A DNA stretch of 64,000 nt from Kaustia mangrovi (GTDB lineage: Bacteria > Pseudomonadota > Alphaproteobacteria > Rhizobiales > Im1). The position numbers and the translations under genes are program-made. Below are positions 11,724 to 21,531 of the stretch, one piece after another. The notes beneath the pieces are model-generated. The model was not told the DNA's origin, ran no database searches, and saw only the letters and a program-made list of their open reading frames with translations. Numbering within the stretch: position 1 is the first letter of the stretch; every line of letters begins with the position of its first letter. The stretch spans positions 3,028,501 through 3,092,500 of the forward strand of contig NZ_CP058214.1 of NCBI RefSeq assembly GCF_015482775.1. Direction: 5' to 3'.

Positions 11724-12889
11724 TGTTCGACGAGATGCTGCACTGGCCGTTTTTCGACGAGCGCCACCGCGCGCTCCGGGCGCTCGGGGACTGGGCGGAC
11801 AGCGCGCTCGACGACCTTGTCGCGCAGGAGCATGCGGGCGGCGATGTCTATGCGCTCACGCCGCAATTCGTCGCGCGGCTCGGTGAGGCGGGGTGGCTGA
11901 GGCTGGCGGCGTCGCTCGACGGGCGGCTCGATGCGCGCAGCATCTGTCTCGCCCGCGACATGCTGGCAAGGCGCTCCGGCCTCGGCGAATTCGCCTTCGC
12001 CATGCAGGGGCTCGGCAGCGCGGCGATCACGCTGTTCGGCACGCCCGACCAGCGCGAGCGCTATCTCCGGGGCGTCATGGACGGCACGCGCATCGCCGCC
12101 TTCGCCCTGTCGGAGGAGGGCGCGGGCTCCAATCCGGGCGAGATGGAGATGGCCGCGCGGCGCGACGGCGACGCCTATGTGCTCAACGGCGAGAAGACCT
12201 GGATCTCCAACGCCGATCTCGCCCACCAGTACGTCGTCTTCGCGCGCACCGGCGAGGCGGACGGGGCGCGCGGCCTCTCCGCCTTCGTGGTGGAGGCGGA
12301 TGCGCCCGGCCTCTCCGTCATCGAGCGCATTCCCGTCATCGCGCCGCATCCGCTGGGAACCCTGCGCTTCGACGAGTGCCGCGTCCCGGCCTCGGCCATG
12401 ATCGGCGCGCCGGGCGACGGCTTCAGGATCGCCATGAGCGTGCTGGACGTCTTCCGGTCCAGCGTCGGCGCCTCCGCCGTGGGCCTTGCCCGCCGCGCGC
12501 TGGACGAAGCGCTGAAGCGGGCCGCCGCCCGCAGGATCGGCGGGCGCGCGCTGGCCGACTACCAGATGACGCAGGACAAGATCGCCGACATGGCGACCGC
12601 CATCGAGGCCTCCGCCCTCCTCGTCTACCGCGCCGCCTGGGTGAAGGACACGACGGGCGCGCGCACCTCGCGCGAGGCGGCGATGGCGAAGCTCTTCGCC
12701 ACCGAGCAGGCCCAGGGCGTGATCGACCGCGCCGTCCAGCTCTTCGGCGGGCTCGGCGTGACGGTCGGCATGCCGGTGGAAAGCCTCTATCGCGAGATCC
12801 GGGCGTTGCGCATCTATGAGGGCACGACCGAGGTCCAGAAGCTCATCATCGCCAGCGGCCTTCTCGCGGCCGCATCGCACGGAAACTGA
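11723..12889 (+). CDS. Acyl-CoA dehydrogenase
   Basis: A 388-residue flavoprotein that introduces an alpha-beta double bond into acyl-CoA, passing electrons to ETF. Family motifs include [15 protein letters not shown] (FAD/substrate contact), [13 protein letters not shown], and the C-terminal [14 protein letters not shown] with the usual catalytic region. Length is standard. The ATG overlaps the stop of the ligase gene, and the following cyclase-family gene begins 15 bases after its stop, so the three are one operon that could activate, desaturate and hydrolyse an unknown acid. Confidence 0.93.
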   Translation: MFDEMLHWPFFDERHRALRALGDWADSALDDLVAQEHAGGDVYALTPQFVARLGEAGWLRLAASLDGRLDARSICLARDMLARRSGLGEFAFAMQGLGSAAITLFGTPDQRERYLRGVMDGTRIAAFALSEEGAGSNPGEMEMAARRDGDAYVLNGEKTWISNADLAHQYVVFARTGEADGARGLSAFVVEADAPGLSVIERIPVIAPHPLGTLRFDECRVPASAMIGAPGDGFRIAMSVLDVFRSSVGASAVGLARRALDEALKRAAARRIGGRALADYQMTQDKIADMATAIEASALLVYRAAWVKDTTGARTSREAAMAKLFATEQAQGVIDRAVQLFGGLGVTVGMPVESLYREIRALRIYEGTTEVQKLIIASGLLAAASHGN

Positions 12890-12904
12890 AAAGGGGGAAG
12901 GCCC

Positions 12905-13930
12905 ATGAGGTGGACCAACAGGCCGGAGGGCTCCAACTGGGGCGAGTTCGGCGCCGACGACCAGATCGGCCGGCTCAATCTCCTCACGCCGCAAAAGGTG
13001 CTCGACGGCATTGCGGAGGTGCGCGACGGACGCTCCTTCTGCCTCAGCCTGCCGCTCGACTATCCGGGCGGCAACGTGCTCAACAGGCTGCGCAGGCCGC
13101 CGCGCCATTTCGCCGCCGAGCGGGGCGAGCAGGCCAATTTCAACTATCCGCTGGGAAAGGACGTGCCCGGCGCGACCGACCTCGTCAGCGACGACGCGGT
13201 CCTACTCTATACCCAGTATTCGACCCAGTGGGACGCGCTCGCCCATGTCGGCTCGCATTTCGACGCCGATGGCGACGGCGTCGCGGAGGGCGTCTACTAC
13301 AATGGCTACCGCGCGGGCGAGCATGTGGAGGGCGCGGCGCTCCATCACGGCCACGATGCGGTGGAGGGCGTGCGCGCGCATGCGCTCGGCATCGAGAACA
13401 TGGCCCGGACCGGCGTCCAGGGCCGCGCCGTCATGGTGGATCTGGAGAGGCATCTCGGCCGGGGCCGCACGCTCGTCGGCCGCGACACGCTGCTCGACAT
13501 CATGGCCGCGGACGGCGTGACGGTCGAGCCCGGCGACATGCTGGTGCTTTATACGGGCTTTGCCGGAGAGGTGCTGGCGATGGGCGGCGAGCCCGACGCG
13601 GAGCGGCTGCACGAGGCCTGCGCCGCGCTCGACGGGCGCGACGAGGGGCTCCATGACTGGATCCGCTCATCCGGCATCAGCGTGATCGCGGCGGACAATT
13701 ACGCCGTGGAGCACTATCCCGCCCGCACCGGCGAGGTCCCCTGCGCCGGCCTGCCGCTCCACGAGCTCTGCCTGTTCAAGCTCGGCATCCATCTGGGCGA
13801 GCTGTGGTATCTGGACGAGCTGGCCGCCAGTCTGCGCGAGGCCGGCCGCTCGCGCTTCCTGCTCACCGCGCCGCCGCTCAGGCTGCCCGGCTCCGTCGGC
13901 TCGCCGGTCACCCCCGTGGCGACAATATAG
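12905..13930 (+). CDS. Cyclase-family metal-dependent hydrolase
   Basis: A 341-residue protein of the cyclase/kynurenine formamidase-like superfamily, metal enzymes that hydrolyse cyclic or formyl amides and related bonds. The metal site is visible as WDALAHVGSHFDADGDG at about residue 111, a variant of the family HxGTHxD motif (here H-V-G-S-H-F-D). GVQGRAVMVDLERHLG and GDMLVLYTGF are also conserved in the family. The length is at the upper end, like the larger isatin-hydrolase or cyclase subgroup. It closes an operon with an acyl-CoA ligase and dehydrogenase, but its reaction cannot be assigned from sequence alone. Confidence 0.82.
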   Translation: MRWTNRPEGSNWGEFGADDQIGRLNLLTPQKVLDGIAEVRDGRSFCLSLPLDYPGGNVLNRLRRPPRHFAAERGEQANFNYPLGKDVPGATDLVSDDAVLLYTQYSTQWDALAHVGSHFDADGDGVAEGVYYNGYRAGEHVEGAALHHGHDAVEGVRAHALGIENMARTGVQGRAVMVDLERHLGRGRTLVGRDTLLDIMAADGVTVEPGDMLVLYTGFAGEVLAMGGEPDAERLHEACAALDGRDEGLHDWIRSSGISVIAADNYAVEHYPARTGEVPCAGLPLHELCLFKLGIHLGELWYLDELAASLREAGRSRFLLTAPPLRLPGSVGSPVTPVATI

Positions 13931-13996
13931 GGCAAGCGTCCGCTGCCGGCAGGGCGCGCGAAGGCTGCCCCATGAGTCCTAGCGTTTAGAACGGCA

Positions 13997-14068
13997 CCGG
14001 CCCTCTCCCCCACCCGGCCACCCACGGGATCGTGACGTCATGGGTGGCCGGGTGGGGGAGAGGGCCGG
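13997..14068. repeat. 72-bp palindromic element, copy B
   Basis: Arms 13997-14024 and 14041-14068 are perfect 28-base reverse complements around a 16-base centre. The arms match those of the copy at 9973-10044 apart from one position (CCCTC in place of CCGCTC-type context). The centre is more similar to that copy when reverse-complemented (11 of 16), so the two copies are probably in opposite orientation, one on each side of the ligase/dehydrogenase/cyclase operon. Confidence 0.85.
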
Positions 14069-14092
14069 CGCCGGTTCGATCGGACGGGCCCC

Positions 14093-14263
14093 CTACCAGC
14101 CGCGCAGGATGTTGCCGAGCGCGAGGAGCACATAGCCGCCGACGGCGAACCAGAAGGCGTGGCCCGCGACCAGCGGGATATGCGTATAGAGGCTCGCCAC
14201 GGCCAGCGCCGTCAGGACGAGCGAGATCAGGAAGACGGGAAAGGTCGGTGCGGAGAGCTTCAT
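14093..14263 (-). CDS. Small two-helix membrane protein
   Basis: A 56-residue protein with two hydrophobic segments (roughly residues 8-26 and 35-53) and a C-terminal RGW. No domain is recognised. The start is chosen at ATG 14263, where AAGGAG lies about 13 bases upstream; the open frame extends further but upstream residues are not membrane-like and overlap non-coding features. It is probably an inner-membrane peptide. Function unknown. Confidence 0.55.
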   Translation of the reverse strand: MKLSAPTFPVFLISLVLTALAVASLYTHIPLVAGHAFWFAVGGYVLLALGNILRGW

Positions 14264-14399
14264 GGGCGCAACGGGGCTCCTTGGCGACAGGGACGGGCGG
14301 ATGATTCGGCCCGAGGCCGATTGTGCCAAAGGTTCCGGCAAGGTCCAGCCCGTTCGCCAATAGTGGAGCACCCTCCAGGGAGGGGGGTCCATTTATGCA

Positions 14400-14593
14400 G
14401 CGCGGTGATGCAGGTTTGTGACTGGTCTCCGTCGTCATGGCTCTTCATAGTTGTAATCGACCGGGGGCGCCCTCTCTCCTTTCCCATTCTGAAAGAGAGG
14501 GGGCGCCGATTTCCCCGGAACCCAATTCGTCTTTGCGCCCGATAGAGTAGCTTCCACCGAGCGCAGATGGGGTCCTTCGGGACCCCTTTTTTT
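14400..14593 (+). ncRNA. Candidate small RNA ending in an intrinsic terminator
   Basis: This stretch lacks a credible gene on either strand, yet the plus strand carries a long hairpin (14466-14507, GGCGCC stem continued by CTCTCT/AGAGAG) and then a textbook terminator at 14569-14593. The nearest upstream plus-strand gene ends 640 bases away, beyond a minus-strand gene, so the terminator probably serves a local transcript. The 5' end given is approximate. I could not match it to 6S RNA, SRP RNA, tmRNA or RNase P. Confidence 0.4.
14569..14593 (+). terminator. Rho-independent terminator
   Basis: GGGGTCC, loop TTCG, GGACCCC, then seven T residues (14587-14593) form a canonical intrinsic terminator on the plus strand. 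Read on the minus strand the T-run precedes the hairpin, so it would not terminate the minus-strand gene whose stop lies at 14604. Confidence 0.85.
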
Positions 14594-14603
14594 GTCCGGG
14601 CCG

Positions 14604-15002
14604 CTATTCGCCGAGATGGCGCTCGGGCCTGTCCCCGGAAGCATCGTCCTCCTTGCGCCGGCCGGTGCCGGACTGGCGCCAGAAGACGCCGGTGAGCGCG
14701 GCGGCCACCCCGAACAGCGACAGCAGCATGGCGAAGGCGACGCGCGGATCGTCGCGCACCGCGAGCGCCTGGGCGCGCGCCTGCGACTGGCTGAGCATCT
14801 TGCGCGCCGCATCCGCCCTGTCCGTCTCGGCGGGCTGCGCGGCGGCCGCGGCATGGCTGCCGGCGACGGTGGCAGGGGACGTGTCCGCGGCAGCGGCGGG
14901 AAGCGCCGCCGCGGAGAGCCAGGCGCCGGCGAGAAGCAGAATGAGCGCGCGCCTGAGGCGCCGGGCGGGTGATCCTGTGTGTCCTCTTGCCGATCGTGTC
15001 AT
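14604..15002 (-). CDS. Hypothetical membrane-anchored protein with signal peptide
   Basis: A 132-residue protein with an N-terminal signal-like helix (ALILLLAGAWLSAAALPAAAA, about residues 19-39), an alanine-rich periplasmic stretch with a helix containing LSQSQARAQALAVRDD, a second hydrophobic segment (about residues 89-107) and a basic-acidic C-terminal tail. No family is recognised. The frame has normal codon bias for the window. It stands alone between a possible small RNA and the SAF-domain dehydrogenase gene. Function unknown. Confidence 0.55.
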   Translation of the reverse strand: MTRSARGHTGSPARRLRRALILLLAGAWLSAAALPAAAADTSPATVAGSHAAAAAQPAETDRADAARKMLSQSQARAQALAVRDDPRVAFAMLLSLFGVAAALTGVFWRQSGTGRRKEDDASGDRPERHLGE

Positions 15003-15137
15003 GGCAGCTCGTCCCGTGGCTGGAGATGGTTCCGTCGAACGCTTCCATGAAACAGGACAATCGAGGCCACAAATGAGTGGGATTGTGGGAACGGTCTGGA
15101 CTCTTTGGGGCCAGATTTTGACAGCGTAAACAGTAAG

Positions 15138-16457
15138 TTAAGAAAACCTCTGGACCATGGCCCGGCGAGTGTCCCACGCCTGGCCCGACGGGCTCTCGGC
15201 AAGGTCGCCCGCGGTGACGGTCCCGCCGGCGGGAATATCGCGGCCGAGCCGGACACCGTGGGCGAGGCCGATAGGCAGCGCATCGAGCCCGCGCGAGCGT
15301 TCCGACGGCACGAGCTTGCCCCAGACGGTGAAGCCGCCCTCCCCGTCGAGTGTCTCGCCTGCTGAGAGGTCGCGCTTGGCGACGGCCACCACGTCGCCCG
15401 TCCAGTCGCGCGTGGCCCCCGTCGCCGCGCCGTCGACCGCCGCGCGCACGACGGAGATGCCGAGCTCCAGCCCGATCAGGTGATACGGCCTGTAGAGCGC
15501 GGCGTAGCGCCCGGTCGGGTCGGTCTTCAGGCCATATTGCCGGAAGCAGGCGGCGGCATAGTCGTTCGGCGCCTCGAAGACGACATAGACGCCCCAGCGC
15601 AGGGCGCGCTCGACCTCGCGCCCGTCGCGCTCGAGCGAGGAGACGACCTCCACCATGCCCTTGCCCGCCAGCACGCCGCCTGCCTCGCGGGGCCTGAGCA
15701 CGGTCTGGAGATCCTCGGCGCCGCAGGGCGGGAAGCCGAGCCCGTTCCCGGGGCAGGCGAGCCCGCAGGCATTGGCGATGGCCGCCATCTCGATGGACGA
15801 CTTCGTGCCGTCGAGGAAGGAGTTGAACATTTGCGGGTTCATGCCGGCGCGCGCGGCCTGCTGAGCCGTCAGCCCGTAATGGTCCCACACCGTGTCGGGG
15901 GTGGAGGCATGGAAGGCCGGCAGGTACTTCGTGCCCTTGCCGGCGGCGACGACCTCGAAGCCCGTGAGCCTGGCCCAGTCGACGAGCTCGGCGACGAGCG
16001 CCGGCTGGTCGCCATAGGCCATGGAATAGACGACGCCGGCCTCCGCCGCCTCCGCGGCGAGCAGCGGCCCGGCCAGCACGTCGGCCTCCACATTCACCAT
16101 GACGATATGGCGCCCCGCGGCGATGGCCGCGCGCGCATGGGCGATGCCGGCGGCGGGATGCCCGGTCGCCTCGATCACCACCTCCACATCGTCGCGCGCG
16201 GCAAGCGCGGCGCCGTCCTCCAGGAACGCCGTCGCGGCGATGCGCTCCTCCTCCCAGCCCACCGCGCGGCAGGCCCCGCGCGCCCGCTCCACGTCGAGAT
16301 CGGCGATGGCGACGAGCCCGATATGGGGCGAGGACGGCACCTGCGACAGGAACATGGAGCCGAACTTGCCGGCCCCCACCAGCCCCACGCGGACCGGGCC
16401 GTCGCGGTCGAGGCGGGCCTGGAGGGACGGCGGAAAGGGCATGGAACGGGCGGTCAT
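15138..16457 (-). CDS. NAD(P)-binding homoserine dehydrogenase-like oxidoreductase with SAF domain
   Basis: A 439-residue cytoplasmic protein. Residues 20-40 form a Rossmann start (VRVGLVGAGKFGSMFL), followed by the VVIEATGHPAAG and VNVEADVLAGPLL segments typical of the predicted homoserine dehydrogenase-like group (COG4091 type). The C-terminal third ends with a SAF-like module, GRDIPAGGTVTAGDLAE, as in the AFP/flagellar P-ring chaperone family. Members act in sugar-acid or other carbon catabolism, but the substrate here is not known. The ATG follows GAGGATGCCCG. It is divergent from the DUF1127 gene. Confidence 0.8.
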   Translation of the reverse strand: MTARSMPFPPSLQARLDRDGPVRVGLVGAGKFGSMFLSQVPSSPHIGLVAIADLDVERARGACRAVGWEEERIAATAFLEDGAALAARDDVEVVIEATGHPAAGIAHARAAIAAGRHIVMVNVEADVLAGPLLAAEAAEAGVVYSMAYGDQPALVAELVDWARLTGFEVVAAGKGTKYLPAFHASTPDTVWDHYGLTAQQAARAGMNPQMFNSFLDGTKSSIEMAAIANACGLACPGNGLGFPPCGAEDLQTVLRPREAGGVLAGKGMVEVVSSLERDGREVERALRWGVYVVFEAPNDYAAACFRQYGLKTDPTGRYAALYRPYHLIGLELGISVVRAAVDGAATGATRDWTGDVVAVAKRDLSAGETLDGEGGFTVWGKLVPSERSRGLDALPIGLAHGVRLGRDIPAGGTVTAGDLAESPSGQAWDTRRAMVQRFS

Positions 16458-16650
16458 CGGGCATCCTCCGGTGTTCTCTGCGTGTGGCTATCGGAGCACC
16501 GGGCGGACCGTAAGACAACCATGGAAGCGATCCACGGTGAACGCGGCCCGCCTTGCGCCTAAGACTGGATTGGACAGCAAGGGACGGAGTGCGCGGACCC
16601 CGGCGATCCGGGAGGATGCAGCTCCTTTCCGAAACCCGATGGAGCGCAGG

Positions 16651-16884
16651 ATGACGGTGACAGCGACACAGACCCGCAAGCGGCATGGCAGGGTGGCGGC
16701 ATGGTATGGGCGTCTCGTCGCCGCCATTGTCGGGTACCGGCGCAGGCGGCGGACGCTCATCATGCTGGAGGCCTGCGACGAGCGCGTGCTGCGCGATATC
16801 GGCATCCGCCTCGACTGGCGCCGGCCCGGCCGCCGGGCCGCGGCGGACGAAAACTGGCTGCGCCATCTGGACACGATGAGGTGA
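16651..16884 (+). CDS. DUF1127 small basic protein
   Basis: A 77-residue protein whose C-terminal half, ending MLEACDERVLRDIGIRLDW, is the DUF1127 (YjiS-like) motif; the middle is strongly basic (GYRRRRRTL). Alphaproteobacterial DUF1127 proteins have been tied to small-RNA/RNA turnover and phosphate or carbon physiology. The start is the ATG with GGAG seven bases upstream; an in-frame ATG four codons earlier (16639) is less well placed. Confidence 0.8.
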   Translation: MTVTATQTRKRHGRVAAWYGRLVAAIVGYRRRRRTLIMLEACDERVLRDIGIRLDWRRPGRRAAADENWLRHLDTMR

Positions 16885-16950
16885 GCGCGGGAGGGCCGGG
16901 ACCGAGCGGCGTTCAGGGTGCTGCGGGCTCAATCGGGTTCATATCCCGTT

Positions 16951-16981
16951 CGTCATGCCCGGGACAAGCCCGGGCATGACG
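16951..16981. repeat. Short palindromic repeat (13-bp arms)
   Basis: CGTCATGCCCGGG, loop ACAAG, then its exact complement. The core ATGCCCGG/ACAAG/CCGGGCAT resembles the hairpins at 32085-32104 and 32143-32163, consistent with one dispersed family. It lies between a plus- and a minus-strand gene that converge, where it could also help stop transcription. Confidence 0.75.
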
Positions 16982-17034
16982 AGAGAAGGAGGGCTTCGGT
17001 CTGGACGCCCGATGCCGGACATGTCGGGAAGCGT

Positions 17035-17763
17035 CTAGCCCGCCTCGCGCCGTGCCGCGCTTTCGCCCGCGAGCGCGTCCGTGTCGATCTCGAAGACGGT
17101 CTTGAACAGCTGCTGCCCCTTCGCCGTGACCGCGAGGGCGCGCGTCCCGTCGCCGCGGCGGAGCCAGTTCTCCGCGAGGAAATGGCCGAGCAGCCCCTTG
17201 CCGAGGCTGCCGGCGAAATGGAAGCGCCGCTCGGTCCAGTCGAGGCAGTGCCGGATCATCGGCCGGCCCGGGCGGGCCAGCCCGTCGGGGTCGAGCCCGA
17301 TGTCGCGGGCGAGATGGAGGCCGCGCGGCGTCAGCGCGAAGTCCCGCCCATGGGAGAGGACGGCGCCCATATCGCTCATCCGCTCGGCGAGCGCCACGCC
17401 GAGCGCGCCGGCGAGATGGTCGTAGCAGGACCGCGCGAAGGCGATCTCGCAGCCCGCGCGCATTGGCTGGCGTTTCAGATGCTCGCGCGGGGCGATGGTC
17501 ATCATGGTCTCTATCGCCGCGGCGACATCCTCCCCGGCGAGGCGGTAATAGCGGTGCCGCCCCTGGGGATGGCACAGGATGAGGCCGGCATCGGAGAGCC
17601 TCTGGAGATGGAAGCTCGCCGTCTGGGGCGAGATGCCCGCGCGATAGGCGAGCTCCTTGGCCGTATAGGCGCGCCCGTCCATGAGCGCGGCGACGATCAG
17701 CATGCGCGACCGGTCGGCAAGCGCCGAGGCCGGGATATCGAGATGGGGGTCGAGGCTCGTCAT
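17035..17763 (-). CDS. ArsR family transcriptional regulator
   Basis: A 242-residue regulator with an N-terminal winged helix: ALADRSRMLIVAALMDGRAYTA leads into KELAYRAGISPQTASFHLQRLSDAGLI, the recognition helix being about residues 45-62, followed by the wing GRHRYYRLAG. The long C-terminal region (about 150 residues) is not metal-sensor-like; it contains the Cys-containing ARSCYDHLAGALGVALAERM segment seen in the larger ArsR proteins of alphaproteobacteria. Ligand and targets are unknown. It is a single gene; the next gene downstream is on the opposite strand. Confidence 0.85.
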   Translation of the reverse strand: MTSLDPHLDIPASALADRSRMLIVAALMDGRAYTAKELAYRAGISPQTASFHLQRLSDAGLILCHPQGRHRYYRLAGEDVAAAIETMMTIAPREHLKRQPMRAGCEIAFARSCYDHLAGALGVALAERMSDMGAVLSHGRDFALTPRGLHLARDIGLDPDGLARPGRPMIRHCLDWTERRFHFAGSLGKGLLGHFLAENWLRRGDGTRALAVTAKGQQLFKTVFEIDTDALAGESAARREAG

Positions 17764-17896
17764 GGGGCCGCTCCGCTGCCAGGGGCAAGGTGTGCATTAT
17801 CCCACGACGGCCCCCGGACGGGGAAGCGGCCACCGCCCGCAGACGCTTCGATGGATGTTTGAGCATCGCGGGGCGCCGATGTGTGCCGTGGACTCA

Positions 17897-18035
17897 CACC
17901 CCCTCACCCGGCGCGCTTCGCACGCCACCCTCTCCCGCAAGGGGAGAGGGGCCGCAAGCCGTGCCGCCTCATTTTCCCTCTCCCCTCGCGGGAGAGGGAG
18001 GGGCCCATTGCGTAAGCGATGGGAGGGTGAGGGGG
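17897..18035. repeat. Composite palindromic repeat with two internal hairpins
   Basis: An outer 12-bp inverted repeat (ACCCCCTCACCC at 17897-17908 and its complement at 18024-18035) encloses two hairpins built on the same CCCTCTCCC/GGGAGAGGG stem (17927-17949 and 17975-17997). It occupies most of the 313-base gap between the ArsR gene and the FAD monooxygenase gene. I see no gene in this gap. Confidence 0.75.
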
Positions 18036-18076
18036 TAACGACACAAACAGCCCTTCCCCGTGACCGGGGCGGCCCC

Positions 18077-19267
18077 TCAGGGCCAGCGATAGAGCCAGGT
18101 CATGCGGTCGAGGCCGCGCGCGCCGCCCATGCGCCGGACCACGAGGTCGCGGGCGATGCGGAGCGGGCCGGAGAGGTGGTAGGCGCGCCCGTGCCGCCGG
18201 CTTTCGCTGCGCAGCTTGGCGGTGCGCGCATGCCGGGCCGCCTCGTAGGCGGCGAAGGCGTCCGGCAGGTCCGCGCCGGCTTCGCCTGCCGCCTCGCCGA
18301 GCACGACCGCGTCCTCGAGCGCCATCGCCGCGCCCTGCGCCAGATAGGGCAGCACGGCATGGGCGGCGTCGCCGATGAGCGTGACGCGACCCCGGCTCCA
18401 GCGCTCCGCCGGCGCGCGGTCGGCCCCGGCCCATTTGAGCCAGCGGCGCGGCGCCTCGAGCACGGCGCGAAGGTCGGCATGCGCCCAGCGGAAGGCCTCC
18501 AGGAGGGCGCGCGGCGATCCCGGCGCGCTCCAGCCGCTCTCGTGCCAGTTGCCGTCGAAGGCGGCGACGATATTGAGCTTCCTGCCGGCGCTCACCGGAT
18601 AGTGCACCACATGGCCGCCGGGGCCGAGCCAGAGCGTGACGACCGTGCCGGACGCGGCCTCCGGCGCGTCCTTCATGGGGGCGAGCGCGCGGTAGAGAAT
18701 GTGGCCGGAGAAATCCGGCCCGCCATCGTCCAGGAGCTGCCGGCGCACCGCGGAGCGTATGCCGTCGGCCCCGACAAGCGCCCGGCCGGCTGCCGTCGAC
18801 CCGTCGGCGAATGAGGCCGTCACGCCCGCCGCGTCCTCGTCGAACCGGTCGAGCGCGGTGCCCGTCGACAGCGCGATTTCCGGCACCGCGCGGCAAGTCT
18901 CGACCAGGCCGTGCAGGAGATCGGCGCGATGGACGACACGGTAGGGCGCGCCGAACCGGGCCTCGAATTCGGGACCGAGCGGGATGCGCGCAAGGATTTG
19001 GCCATTGCGTCCGTCGCGGATGAGGATCGCCTCCGGCGCGACGGTCGCCGGCAGCACCCGGTCGAGCGCGCCCAGCCGGTCGAGCGCGCGCACCGCATTG
19101 GGGCCGAGCTGAAGGCCCGCCCCGACCTCCTCGAAGGCGGGTGCCGCCTCGAAGACATGGACGGGGCGGTCGCGGCGGGCGAGCGCGAGCGCTGCGGCGA
19201 GGCCGGCAATGCCGCCGCCGGCGACGAGGACGGGCGTGTCGGAGGATCCCTTGGGCGCGGTGGTCAT
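18077..19267 (-). CDS. FAD-dependent monooxygenase (salicylate hydroxylase type)
   Basis: A 396-residue group A flavoprotein hydroxylase. The N-terminal dinucleotide fold GGGIAG is at residues 17-22 and ends with the acidic residue in VFEAA; the DG motif is ALVGADGIRSAVR, and the GD motif is LIGDAAHAVLPYLAQGAAMALEDA. These enzymes use NAD(P)H and O2 to hydroxylate aromatic rings; salicylate, 3-hydroxybenzoate or 6-hydroxynicotinate are typical substrates but none is singled out here. ATG 19267 is preferred over an in-frame GTG three codons upstream. It is divergent from the aspartate aminotransferase gene. Confidence 0.88.
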   Translation of the reverse strand: MTTAPKGSSDTPVLVAGGGIAGLAAALALARRDRPVHVFEAAPAFEEVGAGLQLGPNAVRALDRLGALDRVLPATVAPEAILIRDGRNGQILARIPLGPEFEARFGAPYRVVHRADLLHGLVETCRAVPEIALSTGTALDRFDEDAAGVTASFADGSTAAGRALVGADGIRSAVRRQLLDDGGPDFSGHILYRALAPMKDAPEAASGTVVTLWLGPGGHVVHYPVSAGRKLNIVAAFDGNWHESGWSAPGSPRALLEAFRWAHADLRAVLEAPRRWLKWAGADRAPAERWSRGRVTLIGDAAHAVLPYLAQGAAMALEDAVVLGEAAGEAGADLPDAFAAYEAARHARTAKLRSESRRHGRAYHLSGPLRIARDLVVRRMGGARGLDRMTWLYRWP

Positions 19268-19328
19268 GGCGGCCACTGTCCCGCTTCGAGCGCCAAAGTC
19301 AATTGCGATTGTCCGGTCTCCGCGCTAG

Positions 19329-20576
<1,248 letters not shown>

Positions 20577-20637
20577 GGGCTTGAGAGCGGCGGCGGCCGT
20601 CCGCGTCCCCTTCTGGCGAGGACAAGGGAGGAAAGGC

Positions 20638-21525
20638 GTGACCGGGCCGGAGCTCATGACGACGAGGGAGGTGGCCGAGCTGCTCCGCATCAAGGAGCGC
20701 AAGGTCTACGACCTGGCCTCCTCCTCCGCCATCCCTTGCGTGCGGGTGACGGGCAAGCTGTTGTTCCCGCGCGCGCTCATCGATGCCTGGCTGATCCAGC
20801 ACAGCGAATATTCCGGCGGCGTGGACGCCCTGCGCGAGCGCCCGCCGGTCTGCGCGGGCAGCCACGACCCGCTGCTCGACTGGGCGCTGCGCGAGGCGGG
20901 GTCGGGCATCGCGGTCAATTTCGGCGGCAGTCTCGACGGCCTGCGCCGGCTCGCCCGCGGCGAGGCCATCGCGGCGGGCATCCACATCCGCGAGGACGGC
21001 GAGGACGCCTGGAACACGCGCCATCTCACCCGCATGATGCCCGGCCAGCCGGTGGTCGCCGTGGAATGGGCGCGCCGCAGCCAGGGGCTGATCGTGGCGC
21101 CGGGCAATCCGCTGGGCATCAGGACGCTCGCCGACCTCCGGGGCCACCGCTTCGCCGGCCGCCAGCAGGAGGCGGGCGCCGCGCTGCTGTTCAAGCGGCT
21201 CATCGCCGAGGCGGGTCTCGACCCCGCGACCGTCGCCCCCATCGAGACGCCGGCGCTCACCGAGATCGAGGTCGCCGCCGCCGTGGCGGAGGGCAAGGCG
21301 GATGCTGGTTTCGCCATCGCCGCGGCGGCCCGGCCCTTCCGGCTGGATTTCGTGCCTCTCGTGGAGGAGCGCTACGACCTCGCCATCTGGCGGTCCGCCT
21401 ATTTCGAGCCGCCCTTGCAGGCGCTCATGACATTCGCGCGCTCCGCCCGCTTCGCGGAACGTGCCGCCGAGCTCGGCGGCTACGACGTCTCGGGGCTCGG
21501 GACGGTGCGCTATAACGGCCCGTGA
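20638..21525 (+). CDS. Molybdate/tungstate-type regulator: excisionase-like HTH plus periplasmic-binding-protein domain
   Basis: A 295-residue protein in two parts. Residues 8-52 are an excisionase/MerR-like helix-turn-helix (MTTREVAELLRIKERKVYDL, ending with RALIDAWL). Residues 70-295 are a PBP-like domain related to molybdate-binding proteins (COG1910 type), with SGIAVNFGGSLDGLRRL and GKADAGFAIAAAAR. Such one-component regulators sense oxyanions in the cytoplasm and control their transporters. A convergent operon encodes ModA-, TupA-, TupC- and TupB-like proteins, which fits. The start is a GTG with GGGAGGAAAGGC directly upstream; the later ATG (20656) has a poorer site and would cut the first helix. 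Confidence 0.85.
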   Translation: MTGPELMTTREVAELLRIKERKVYDLASSSAIPCVRVTGKLLFPRALIDAWLIQHSEYSGGVDALRERPPVCAGSHDPLLDWALREAGSGIAVNFGGSLDGLRRLARGEAIAAGIHIREDGEDAWNTRHLTRMMPGQPVVAVEWARRSQGLIVAPGNPLGIRTLADLRGHRFAGRQQEAGAALLFKRLIAEAGLDPATVAPIETPALTEIEVAAAVAEGKADAGFAIAAAARPFRLDFVPLVEERYDLAIWRSAYFEPPLQALMTFARSARFAERAAELGGYDVSGLGTVRYNGP

Positions 21526-21531
21526 GCCGGC

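Noticed and set aside
10128-13930. Composite transposon flanked by inverted repeats
   Set aside because: The flanking elements are themselves palindromes, there is no transposase and no target duplication is visible.
14400-14593. 6S RNA, 4.5S RNA or tmRNA
   Set aside because: Key motifs (GGAAGCAG of SRP RNA, tRNA-like ends of tmRNA, the open central bubble of 6S) are not evident.
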